Source of the DNA: Nonomuraea wenchangensis | Lineage (GTDB): Bacteria; Actinomycetota; Actinomycetes; Streptosporangiales; Streptosporangiaceae | Length of the DNA stretch: 34,329 nt | Direction of reading: 5' to 3' | Assembly (NCBI RefSeq): GCF_900111685.1 | Contig: NZ_FOHX01000033.1 | Coordinates: forward strand, 1 to 34,329 | Shown here: positions 24,482-31,101 of the stretch, piece by piece | Numbering within the stretch: position 1 is the first letter of the stretch | Layout of the letters: each line of letters opens with the position of its first letter | The notes under the pieces: model-generated | The model's database searches: none | Told to the model about the DNA's origin: nothing | What the model saw: the letters and a program-made list of their open reading frames with translations, nothing else | Translations under genes and position numbers: made by a program

Positions 24482-24509
24482 AGAACGCTGTTCTAAAACA
24501 GGGTTCTAG
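24482..24509 (-). promoter_or_regulatory. Operator-like repeats upstream of the Spinster-like MFS gene
   Basis: AGAAC-GCT-GTTCT (24482-24494) is a perfect inverted repeat. Overlapping it, GTTCTAAAAC (24490-24499) fits GTTNTANAAC, one base different from the trpB sites. A further GTTCTA lies at 24503-24508. The cluster begins 59 bp before the MFS ATG. It is the only recognisable regulatory sequence in the 180-bp gap to the TPR gene, apart from the small palindrome GCCTC-CT-GAGGC at 24547-24558. The binding protein is not identified. Confidence 0.6.
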
Positions 24510-24603
24510 GAAGAGAGTGTCGTACATCACACCGTGTTTCGCCAGTGCCTCCTGAGGCGCGTAGGCTGGCCCCCCTGTCGCCGCGCCGCTGAAGGGGCTG
24601 CCG

Positions 24604-25068
24604 ATGATCACCGACCCGACCATCCTCCGGATCGGCGAGGCCGTGGAGTTACATCACCATCAAGGTCAGCGCGACGCCGCTCGTGACCTGTTCGCCCAGA
24701 TCTGGGATGACATCGGCGGCGAGGAGGGCGATCCGCTGCACATCTGCGTCCTCGCCCACGGCATGGCCGACGTGCAGGACGACGTGCACGAGGAGCTCGT
24801 GTGGGACCTGCGGGCGCTCGCCGCCGTCGGCCAGGTCACCGACGAGCGCCTGGCGGAGGCCGGGGTGGCGCTCTCGGTGGCCGGCCTGTATCCGTCGCTG
24901 CACCTCAACCTCAGCGAGTGCTATCGCAAGCTGGGCGATCTCGACCGCGCCCGCGAGCACGTGCGGCAGGCCCGGGCCGAGATCGGCAGGCTCGGCGACG
25001 ACGACTACGGCCGGCTCATCAGGGGCGGCCTGGAGCGGATGGAAGCGCAGTTGGGCGAGGCCACCTGA
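24604..25068 (+). CDS. TPR-like helical protein of unknown function
   Basis: 154 residues, all alpha-helical by composition. One good tetratricopeptide-like unit is visible near the C-terminus: 'SLHLNLSECYRKLGDLDRAR' and 'EHVRQARAEIGRL'. The N-terminal half ('EAVELHHHQGQRDAARDLFA', 'QIWDDIGGEEGDPLHICVLA', 'HGMADVQDDVHEELVWDLRA') looks like a degenerate pair of such helices. Similar small proteins are widespread in actinomycetes without known role. No signal peptide; cytoplasmic. AAGGGG lies 6 nt before ATG 24604. It stands alone, divergent from the MFS gene and convergent with the SDR gene (34 bp). Confidence 0.75.
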   Translation: MITDPTILRIGEAVELHHHQGQRDAARDLFAQIWDDIGGEEGDPLHICVLAHGMADVQDDVHEELVWDLRALAAVGQVTDERLAEAGVALSVAGLYPSLHLNLSECYRKLGDLDRAREHVRQARAEIGRLGDDDYGRLIRGGLERMEAQLGEAT

Positions 25069-25102
25069 TCGCGACCGTGCCGGGTGCGTGGCCGCGGGCG
25101 CG

Positions 25103-25963
25103 TCAACGGGCGGTCCCCGGGGCGGGCACGGCGTGCTCGGCGTCGCGGCTGACCTGCTCCCAGGCGGCCCAGGTCGCCATCCGCCGCCGCGAGATGTCGA
25201 AGGCCAGGTCGTACACCATGCTGCCGAGCAGCAGCCGCAGCGGCGGGTCGTCGCTGCCGACCAGCTTCAGCAGCGCCTCGGCGGCCAGGCGCGGCTCGCT
25301 GTCGATCGAGCCCTCGGCCCACTGCTTCTCCAGCTCTGCGCGCAACGGACCGTACTCCTCCTTGGGCGTGGTCATGGTCATGCTGGTGTAGAGGTCGGTC
25401 CAGTAGCCGCCGGGCTGGACGATGCTGAGCTTGACGCCGAACGGCGCGGCCTCCATCGCCAGCGCCTCGCTCATGCCCTCCAGCGCGAACTTGCTCGCGC
25501 TGTACATGCCGGTGCTGGGGAAGCCGCCGAGCGCGGCGATGCTGGAGACCTGCACGATGTGGCCGGATCGCTGGGCGCGCAGGTGCGGCAGGGCGGCCTG
25601 GCAGACCCACATCGCGCCGAAGAGATTGACGTCGAGCTGGGCGCGGGCCTCGGCCTCGGTGAACTCCTCGATCATGCCCGAGGACATGGTCCCGGCGTTG
25701 TTGACCACGATGTCGAGCCGGCCGAAGTGCTCGGCGGCGGTGTCCACGGCGGCGAACACGGCGGCGCGGTCGGTCACGTCCAGGGGCAGGACGAGCAGGC
25801 GGTCCCCGTACGGGCCGGGGAAGTCCTGCCGGGTGACGGTGCGGGCGGCGGCGGCCACCCGGTCGCCGCGTTCCAGGGCGGCCAGGGCGAACGCGCGGCC
25901 GAGGCCGCGGCCGGCGCCGGTGATGAACCAGGTGCGGGGGGCGGTGGTTTCCGGGGTGCGCAT
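25103..25963 (-). CDS. Short-chain dehydrogenase/reductase (classical SDR)
   Basis: 286 residues. The Rossmann nucleotide motif is 'FITGAGRGLGRAFALAALER' (TGxxxGxG), with 'PLDVTDRAAVFAAVD' for the adenine pocket and 'VNNAGT' for the NNAG motif. The catalytic Ser is in 'VSSIAALGGFPS' and the YxxxK pair in 'MYSASKFALEG'. It should oxidise or reduce a small alcohol/carbonyl with NAD(P)(H). The C-terminal extension (about 195-286) determines substrate and is unrecognised. GGAG lies 9 nt before ATG 25963. Two closely related palindromic operators lie upstream. Separate from the VOC gene, whose stop is 143 bp away. Confidence 0.93.
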   Translation of the reverse strand: MRTPETTAPRTWFITGAGRGLGRAFALAALERGDRVAAAARTVTRQDFPGPYGDRLLVLPLDVTDRAAVFAAVDTAAEHFGRLDIVVNNAGTMSSGMIEEFTEAEARAQLDVNLFGAMWVCQAALPHLRAQRSGHIVQVSSIAALGGFPSTGMYSASKFALEGMSEALAMEAAPFGVKLSIVQPGGYWTDLYTSMTMTTPKEEYGPLRAELEKQWAEGSIDSEPRLAAEALLKLVGSDDPPLRLLLGSMVYDLAFDISRRRMATWAAWEQVSRDAEHAVPAPGTAR

Positions 25964-25996
25964 TGCGCGGTCTCCGATCGGTCGGTGAGGATATGT

Positions 25997-26078
25997 AACA
26001 CGAGACGGTTCGTCTCGTGTTGATGTGGTGAAGGTATCGGCTCTCCCCGCCCGCGTCAAGACGGACCGTCTCGTCTTG
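25997..26078 (-). promoter_or_regulatory. SDR promoter region: two copies of a 20-bp palindromic operator
   Basis: AACACGAGACG-GTT-CGTCTCGTGTT (arms 25997-26007 and 26011-26021) is a perfect 11-bp-arm repeat. A second site has arms CAAGACG/CGTCTTG (26057-26063, 26072-26078). The cores 26003-26022 and 26059-26078 match at 17 of 20 positions, 56 bp apart. Symmetry and size suit a TetR dimer, but no tetR is adjacent. The first site lies where the -35/-10 region of the SDR gene should be, 34 bp before its ATG. Confidence 0.7.
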
Positions 26079-26106
26079 CTCTGTGCCGACCGGGGGATCG
26101 GCCCCG

Positions 26107-26844
26107 TCAGGCCGGGCCGAGCACGCAGAACTCGTTGCCCTCCGGGTCGGCCAGCACCTTCCAAGGGACGTCCCCCTGGCCTATGTCGGTGAGCGTCGCG
26201 CCGAGCGCCTCCAGCCTGGCCACCTCCGCCGCCTGGTCCTCACCGGGATACGGCAGCAGGTCGAGATGGACGCGGTGCCACACGGTGCCCCCGCCCGACG
26301 CGCGCAGGAACTCCAGGTACGGCCCGACGCCCTTCGCCGAACGCAGCCGCGCGAGATCGTCGCTCACCTCGTGGACCGTCCAGCCGATCGCCTCTCCCCA
26401 GAACCCGGCCATGGCTCGCGGGTCGGCGCAGTCCACGACCACCGCGGCGATCGGCCCGGTGTCCCGGTAGATCTCGCGGGGCTCCAGCACGCAGAACACG
26501 TTGCCCTCAGGGTCGGCCAGGACCGTCCACGGCACGTCACCCTGGCCCACGTCGGCGGGCGTCGCGCCGAGCTCCTTCAGGCGCGCGACCAAGTCCGCCT
26601 GATGGGCGGGGGAGGAGGTGGCCAGGTCGAGGTGCGTGCGGTACCTCACCGTCGCGGGGTCCGGGACGGTGACGACGTCGACGCTGACGGCGGACGGATC
26701 CGGCCACACGAGCCCCGCAGGCTGGACTCTGGTCACGCAGGGCTCCTCGCTGGAGACGCCCCAGCCGAGCGCCTCCGCCCAGAACCGGCCGAGCGCCGAG
26801 TCGTCCCGGGCCTTGAAATTGACCTGAACCAGTTGCGACCCCAT
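26107..26844 (-). CDS. Tandem VOC-domain protein (glyoxalase-like)
   Basis: 245 residues made of two similar halves. Each ends with nearly the same block: 'DVGQGDVPWTVLADPEGNVF' (first) and 'DIGQGDVPWKVLADPEGNEF' (second). These are the last strands of VOC domains with a conserved Glu/Asp metal or ligand site. Half one starts at 'LVQVNFKARDDSALGRFWAE', half two at 'AAVVVDCADPRAMAGFWGEA', so the gene arose by internal duplication. Function in detail is unknown; such proteins often bind or modify small toxic molecules. I chose ATG 26844; TAGGTT lies 7 nt upstream. The frame continues to 26904. It follows merR by 34 bp and may be cotranscribed. Confidence 0.87.
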   Translation of the reverse strand: MGSQLVQVNFKARDDSALGRFWAEALGWGVSSEEPCVTRVQPAGLVWPDPSAVSVDVVTVPDPATVRYRTHLDLATSSPAHQADLVARLKELGATPADVGQGDVPWTVLADPEGNVFCVLEPREIYRDTGPIAAVVVDCADPRAMAGFWGEAIGWTVHEVSDDLARLRSAKGVGPYLEFLRASGGGTVWHRVHLDLLPYPGEDQAAEVARLEALGATLTDIGQGDVPWKVLADPEGNEFCVLGPA

Positions 26845-26878
26845 GCCCGCCAACCTAAGCCCGGGGAATCGCGGCGTC

Positions 26879-27298
26879 TCAGATCGCGCAGCCGTCCTTG
26901 CCAACTCCGGCCGCGCTCTCCGCCATCCGCCGGTAGTCAGGGCACTGGGTGAAGTCGTCCGCGGTGCATCGCATGAGGTGCTCGATCAGCGCCTTGGAGG
27001 CCGCGATCTCCCGCAGCCGGCGTTCCAGCTCCGCGTGGTGCCGCCGCAGGAGGGCCTGGCGCTCGACCTGGCCGGAGACGGCGAGGACCTCCCGGATCTG
27101 CTCCAGGCTCATGCCCGCCGCCTTGGCGCGGATGATCGTCAGGACGCGTACGACGTGGTCGCCGGTGTAGCGGCGGCGGCCGTTGACTCTGGTGGCGGGG
27201 GTCAACACCCCCATGGCCTCCCAGTGGCGTAGCACGTGCGGGGCGAGGCCGAACCGCTCCGCGAGCTCCCCGATCTGCATCCAGTCGCCTGACTTCAT
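26879..27298 (-). CDS. MerR-family transcriptional regulator
   Basis: 139 residues. The N-terminal winged helix has 'MQIGELAERFGLAPHVLRHW' and 'EAMGVLTPATRVNGRRRYTG', then 'GMSLEQIREVLAV', standard for MerR. A dimerisation helix follows (about 80-110), then a short C-terminal tail with three cysteines ('MRCTADDFTQCPDYR', 'KDGCAI'). These could bind metal or sense redox, although the spacing is not that of CueR or ZntR. It starts at ATG 27298, with a second possible start at Met7. Its own promoter has a 19-bp spacer with a dyad, so it probably autoregulates and may control the adjoining double-VOC gene. Confidence 0.9.
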   Translation of the reverse strand: MKSGDWMQIGELAERFGLAPHVLRHWEAMGVLTPATRVNGRRRYTGDHVVRVLTIIRAKAAGMSLEQIREVLAVSGQVERQALLRRHHAELERRLREIAASKALIEHLMRCTADDFTQCPDYRRMAESAAGVGKDGCAI

Positions 27299-27302
27299 GT
27301 TG

Positions 27303-27333
27303 ACATTAACTTGCAGACCTGCCTCCAGGTCAA
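27303..27333 (-). promoter_or_regulatory. merR promoter with 19-bp spacer and dyad GACCTG-N4-CAGGTC
   Basis: On the minus strand TTGACC (27328-27333) and TAATGT (27303-27308) are -35 and -10 separated by exactly 19 bp. A long spacer of 19-20 bp is diagnostic of promoters activated by MerR proteins through DNA distortion. The spacer contains the inverted repeat GACCTG (27316-27321) and CAGGTC (27326-27331). The -10 ends 4 nt before the ATG at 27298, so the mRNA would be leaderless or nearly so. Confidence 0.75.
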
Positions 27334-27382
27334 ACGATCACGCAGCCCGCTGCCGGCCCGTGAACAGCGCCGGGGGCGTGGT

Positions 27383-27413
27383 TTGACCTTGACGCTACGT
27401 CAACTTCTAGCAT
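27383..27413 (+). promoter_or_regulatory. Promoter of the DUF2268/TipA-like operon: 19-bp spacer with TTGACG-CTA-CGTCAA
   Basis: TTGACC (27383-27388) and TAGCAT (27408-27413) are separated by 19 bp. The spacer carries the perfect repeat TTGACG-CTA-CGTCAA (27389-27403). This matches MerR-activated promoters such as those of tipA-like genes. The -10 ends 7 nt before ATG 27421, implying a leaderless mRNA. The dyad differs from the one before the other merR, so the TipA-like protein encoded in this operon is the likely binder. Confidence 0.75.
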
Positions 27414-27420
27414 CAGGGCC

Positions 27421-28305
27421 ATGCCGATCACCGTTCTCGACACCTGCTCCGCCATGCGCCGGATCCTGCTGGCCCCGGCCGCGGACCGCGTTGACCTGCT
27501 GCGTTCGATGCTGGAGCCCATCAAGGGCATGTACCGCTACCACCCCGGTGAGATCGATCTGGTGGCCGCGCACCTCCAGCAGTCCGGATTCCCGATCGAC
27601 CGCGACGAGGAACGTTGCCTCGACGCGCTGGAGACCCTGGAGACGGCCGGAGCCTGGAAGCGGATGCAGCGCGCCGTCGACGACGCGCTCGCCGTGCTGC
27701 TGGAGGCGACGCCGGGGCTGGAGGTCCCGGACATCACCGTGCTGTTCGTGCTCGGCGACCCGGCCGACGAGCATTTCATGGGGCCCTGCCAGGGAGTGAC
27801 CGGGTTCGGCGGCATCTCGGGCCAGATCATGATCACGTTCTGGCCCTTCCCCGAGAACGTCGAGCGGCTGGAGAGCACCGCCGTCCACGAGCTGCACCAC
27901 AATCTGCGGTTCGGCCCCGGCGGGGTCGTGTGGGACCCGGCGACCGTCACGGTCGGCGAGCACATCGTCTCCGAGGGCCTGGCCGACGCTCTCGCCCGCC
28001 GGCTCTACGGCGACGAGATCGGCCACACCCGCATCGGCGTGCCGCACCTGCGCGACGACGAGGTCTTCGCCAAGGTGCTCACCGGGCTCGACGTGACCGG
28101 CATGGAGAACTTCACCGCCTGGGTGCACGGCGACCCCAGCGCCGAGCGCTTCGGTCTCCCCCCGGTGGGGTTGCCGATGGGTGCCGGGTACGCCGCCGGC
28201 ACCCGGCTGGTCGACACCTACCTGGCGGCGACCGGGCAGACGGCGGCGCAGGCCCTGCGCGCCGACAGCGCGGAGATCATCGCGGCCACGCTCAGGAACG
28301 GATGA
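27421..28305 (+). CDS. DUF2268-type putative zinc metalloprotease
   Basis: 294 residues. The active-site motif HExxH is in 'STAVHELHHNLRFG' (His156, Glu157, His160), and a third ligand Glu185 in 'IVSEGLADALARRLYG', the pattern of DUF2268 predicted Zn-dependent proteases. The N-terminal 100 residues are helical and lack a signal peptide, so it acts in the cytoplasm. The C-terminus ('GAGYAAGTRLVDTYLAATGQ') is also family-like. DUF2268 members are often encoded next to MerR regulators, as here; substrate unknown. Upstream is a MerR-type promoter with the -10 7 nt before the ATG. The TipA-like gene starts 10 bp after the stop, so the two form an operon. Confidence 0.88.
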   Translation: MPITVLDTCSAMRRILLAPAADRVDLLRSMLEPIKGMYRYHPGEIDLVAAHLQQSGFPIDRDEERCLDALETLETAGAWKRMQRAVDDALAVLLEATPGLEVPDITVLFVLGDPADEHFMGPCQGVTGFGGISGQIMITFWPFPENVERLESTAVHELHHNLRFGPGGVVWDPATVTVGEHIVSEGLADALARRLYGDEIGHTRIGVPHLRDDEVFAKVLTGLDVTGMENFTAWVHGDPSAERFGLPPVGLPMGAGYAAGTRLVDTYLAATGQTAAQALRADSAEIIAATLRNG

Positions 28306-28315
28306 CACTGGGACG

Positions 28316-29074
28316 GTGGAGTGGACGATCCAGGAACTCGCGGCGAGGGCCGGCGTCACCAGCCGCACCCTGCGTCACTACGACCGCGTCGGGCTCCTGG
28401 CCCCGTCCAGGGTGGGCACGAACGGCTACCGCTACTACGACCCGGCCGCGGTCGTACGGCTGCAGCGGATCCTGCTCATGCGCCGGCTCGGCATGGGCCT
28501 GCCGGCCATCGCCGAAGTCCTGGCCGACGAGGTGGACGTCCACGAAGGGCTCCGCGCCCACCTCGCCGCACTCGAAGAGGAACGTGACCGCGTCGAACGG
28601 CAGATCCGGTCGGTACGTCACACGCTCGACGCCCTGCGGAAGGGGGCGGAGCCGCGGATGGACGTCCTGCTGGCGGGGTTCAACGACCGCTACGAGGACG
28701 AGGTGGTCGCACGGTGGGGCGAGCGCGCGTACCAGGTGAGCAACGACTGGTGGCACGGCAAGACCCTCGACCAGCAGCAGGCCTGGAAGCGGGACACCGA
28801 GGACCTCGTCGCGGCGTGGGTCGCCGCCGCGAAGGCCGGGACCGTTCCGGCGTCGGACCATGCCCAGTCGCTGGCCGCCCGGCACGTCCGGTGGCTGAGC
28901 CTGATCCCGGGCACCCCCACGCACGAGGGCGACCGGGAGCGCTCGATCGAGATGGTGGAATGCCTGGGGGACATGTACGTCGACGACCCCCGTTTCGCCG
29001 GCATGTACGACGACGAGGCGGGCGCGCGACTCGTCCGCGATGCGCTGCGGACGTACGCGCGGACCCGGATGTAG
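28316..29074 (+). CDS. TipAL-like MerR regulator with TipAS antibiotic-recognition domain
   Basis: 252 residues from GTG 28316, almost the same length as Streptomyces TipAL. The N-terminal winged helix ('TIQELAARAGVTSRTLRHYD', 'RVGLLAPSRVGTNGYRYYDP', 'MGLPAIAEVLADE') and a coiled linker 'LEEERDRVERQIRSVRHTLD' lead to a TipAS domain. The latter shows 'NDRYEDEVVARWGERAYQVS', 'WKRDTEDLVAAWV' and 'MVECLGDMYVDDPRF', including the Cys that in TipAS reacts covalently with thiostrepton-class thiopeptides. TipAL proteins sense such drugs and activate their own promoter. Here the promoter precedes the metalloprotease gene. No strong ribosome site before GTG; translation may be coupled to the upstream gene. 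Ligand identity is inference. Confidence 0.88.
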   Translation: MEWTIQELAARAGVTSRTLRHYDRVGLLAPSRVGTNGYRYYDPAAVVRLQRILLMRRLGMGLPAIAEVLADEVDVHEGLRAHLAALEEERDRVERQIRSVRHTLDALRKGAEPRMDVLLAGFNDRYEDEVVARWGERAYQVSNDWWHGKTLDQQQAWKRDTEDLVAAWVAAAKAGTVPASDHAQSLAARHVRWLSLIPGTPTHEGDRERSIEMVECLGDMYVDDPRFAGMYDDEAGARLVRDALRTYARTRM

Positions 29075-29136
29075 CCCCTGGTCTTACACCCGTGGTCCGA
29101 TGCGGGGGTCGCGGGCGCGCCGTTACGATTCCCGGC

Positions 29137-30327
29137 ATGCACGTGACACCGCCCTCGCCGCCGCTGAAGCGGGTCCCGCCCGGCGCGTGGACGGTCCTCG
29201 CCTGGTGGGCGGGCCTGGTGTTCACCTTCCTCATCCGGTTCAGGCTGCCCGGCGAGTCCGGGCCCGCGAAACTGGCCGGGTCGTTCTTCTTCGAGTGGGA
29301 CGGATTGACCTGGCTGGCGGTGTCCACCGCGCTGGCGCACGTGGCCGCCGTCCTGCTGCCCCGGCGGCCGATGCCGGCGCTGGGCGTGCTGCTCGCCGCC
29401 GCGGTCCTCGCGTGTGTGCCGCTGGGTGTGGCCGAGATCCCCTTGGCGCAGTTCCTGGCGGTCGACGCCGCGCTCTACTTCATCGCGGCCGGACACGCGC
29501 GCCGGACCGGGATTGTCGCCCTGCTCGGCGCGCTCACCGTGCTCGCCGGCTACCTGACCGTCCGGGTGCTGGCCGGCTGGCCCGCCGGCACCTCCGCGGA
29601 GCTCGCGGTGGCCATGACGGCTGTCATCGCCTGGCTGGTCGGCCACTCGGTACGCCAGGCCCGCGAGCACGCCGAGACGCTGGCCGCCACGGCGACCGCC
29701 CGGGCCGTCGCCGACGAACGCCTGCGCCTGTCGCGGGAGCTGCACGACACGGTCGCCCACAGCATCGGCGTCATCGCCCTGCAGGCCGGCGCCGCCCGCC
29801 GGGTCATCCACACCCAGCCGGACCGGGCGGGCCAGGCGCTCGGGGACATCGAGACGGTCGGCCGGGAGACGCTGTCCGGACTGCGCCGCATGCTCGGCGC
29901 CATGCGTCACGGCGACCGGAGCCGTCCCCTCGACGCGGCGCCCGGCCTGTCGGACCTCGACAGGCTCGTGGCCACGACGACGGACGCCGGTGTCCACGTC
30001 GAGGTGCGCCGGCTGGGCGAGCTCCGCCCGCTGCCGCCGGAGATCGACGTCTCGGCCTATCGCATCATCCAGGAAGCGATCACCAACGTCGTACGCCACG
30101 CCGGCACGAGCCGCTGCCAGGTGTCGATCGATTACCGCGACGACGAGCTGACCGTCGAGGTCCTCGACGGAGGCCGCGGTCCCCGTCGCCCCCCGGAGGG
30201 CGGTTACGGCCTGGTCGGGATGCAGGAGCGCGTCCACCTGCTGCGGGGCAGCTTCTCCGCCGCGCCTCGCGCCGGGGGCGGCTTCCGGGTCGCGGCCCGC
30301 CTGCCCCTGACCGCCGAGACACGATGA
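29137..30327 (+). CDS. Sensor histidine kinase, NarL/DesK (HisKA_3) type
   Basis: 396 residues. About five N-terminal membrane segments occur (residues about 17-36, 58-75, 79-98, 103-120 and 126-145, with another around 155-170). The phosphotransfer motif is 'RLSRELHDTVAHSIGVIALQ' with His203. N-box 'IIQEAITNVVRHAG', G-box-like 'DGGRGPRRPPEGGYGLVGMQ' and 'ERVHLLRG' complete the HATPase domain. The frame is open far upstream; ATG 29137 was chosen because TACGAT sits 7 nt before it, suggesting a leaderless mRNA. It overlaps the partner regulator by 4 bp (ATGA). The gene follows the TipA-like regulator by 62 bp and could answer envelope or drug stress; the stimulus is unknown. Confidence 0.92.
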   Translation: MHVTPPSPPLKRVPPGAWTVLAWWAGLVFTFLIRFRLPGESGPAKLAGSFFFEWDGLTWLAVSTALAHVAAVLLPRRPMPALGVLLAAAVLACVPLGVAEIPLAQFLAVDAALYFIAAGHARRTGIVALLGALTVLAGYLTVRVLAGWPAGTSAELAVAMTAVIAWLVGHSVRQAREHAETLAATATARAVADERLRLSRELHDTVAHSIGVIALQAGAARRVIHTQPDRAGQALGDIETVGRETLSGLRRMLGAMRHGDRSRPLDAAPGLSDLDRLVATTTDAGVHVEVRRLGELRPLPPEIDVSAYRIIQEAITNVVRHAGTSRCQVSIDYRDDELTVEVLDGGRGPRRPPEGGYGLVGMQERVHLLRGSFSAAPRAGGGFRVAARLPLTAETR

Positions 30328-30989
30328 CCGTACGCGTCCTCCTGGCCGACGACCAGCCGTTGATCCGCACCGCCCTGCAACTGGTCATCTCCGACGCCCC
30401 CGACCTCGAACTCGTCGGCGAGGCCGCCACCGGCCTCCACGCCGTCCAGCTGGCCGAGGAGCTGGACCCCGATGTCGTGGTGATGGACATCCGCATGCCC
30501 GTCATGGACGGCATCGAAGCCACCCGGCTGATCGCCCGCGGTCCCGGCCGGGCCCGTGTCATCGTCCTGACCACGTTCGACGAGGACGACCACGTTCACG
30601 GCGCGCTGCGCGCGGGCGCGTCCGGGTTCCTCGTCAAGGACATGGCCCTGGACGACATCCTCACCGCGATCCGGGTCGTGGCCGCCGGCGACGCCCTGAT
30701 CGCGCCGGGCGTCACCCGGCGGCTGATCGAGGCGTTCGCCGGCCGCCCGGCACCTGATCCCGCGCCGAGGGAGCTGGAGGGCGTCACCGAGCGCGAACGC
30801 GAGGTCCTCACCCTGATCGCGCGCGGCCTGACCAACACGGAGATAGCCGCCGACCTGGTCATCAGCGTCGCCACCGTCAAGGCGTACGTGGGCCGGCTGC
30901 TGAGCAAGCTCGACGCGCGTGACCGGGTCCAGCTCGTCATCCTCGCCTACGAGGCGGGCCTGGTGTCCCCGTCGAAGCAGGGCGAATGA
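30324..30989 (+). CDS. NarL/FixJ-family response regulator (partner of the kinase at 29137)
   Basis: 221 residues. The receiver has 'VLLADDQPLIRTALQLVI', phospho-acceptor Asp55 in 'VVVMDIRMPVMDGIEAT', 'VIVLTTFDEDDHVHGAL' and Lys in 'GFLVKDMALDDILTAI'. The output helix-turn-helix is 'VTEREREVLTLIARGLTNTE' and 'ISVATVKAYVGRLLSKLDAR'. The ATG overlaps the kinase stop (ATGA). Phosphorylation by the coupled kinase should permit DNA binding. The target is unknown. A GC-rich hairpin 25 bp after the stop could end the transcript, and the next gene is convergent. Confidence 0.94.
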   Translation: MTVRVLLADDQPLIRTALQLVISDAPDLELVGEAATGLHAVQLAEELDPDVVVMDIRMPVMDGIEATRLIARGPGRARVIVLTTFDEDDHVHGALRAGASGFLVKDMALDDILTAIRVVAAGDALIAPGVTRRLIEAFAGRPAPDPAPRELEGVTEREREVLTLIARGLTNTEIAADLVISVATVKAYVGRLLSKLDARDRVQLVILAYEAGLVSPSKQGE

Positions 30990-31013
30990 CCGGCCGGCCG
31001 GGCTGGACGGGTC

Positions 31014-31031
31014 CCATCGGGGCGCCGATGG
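31014..31031. terminator. Hairpin CCATCGG-GGCG-CCGATGG between convergent genes
   Basis: A perfect 7-bp stem with a 4-nt loop lies 25 bp after the response regulator stop and 70 bp after the end of the convergent kinase-fold gene. Placement is right for a bidirectional terminator. There is no T-tract, which is normal for G+C-rich actinomycetes, so strength cannot be judged. Confidence 0.5.
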
Positions 31032-31101
31032 CGGCGATCGGGCGGTCCGTGGCGGCAGCGCGTCAGGGCAAGCGGGATGACCGTGGGGAAGTATCGAAGG
31101 C

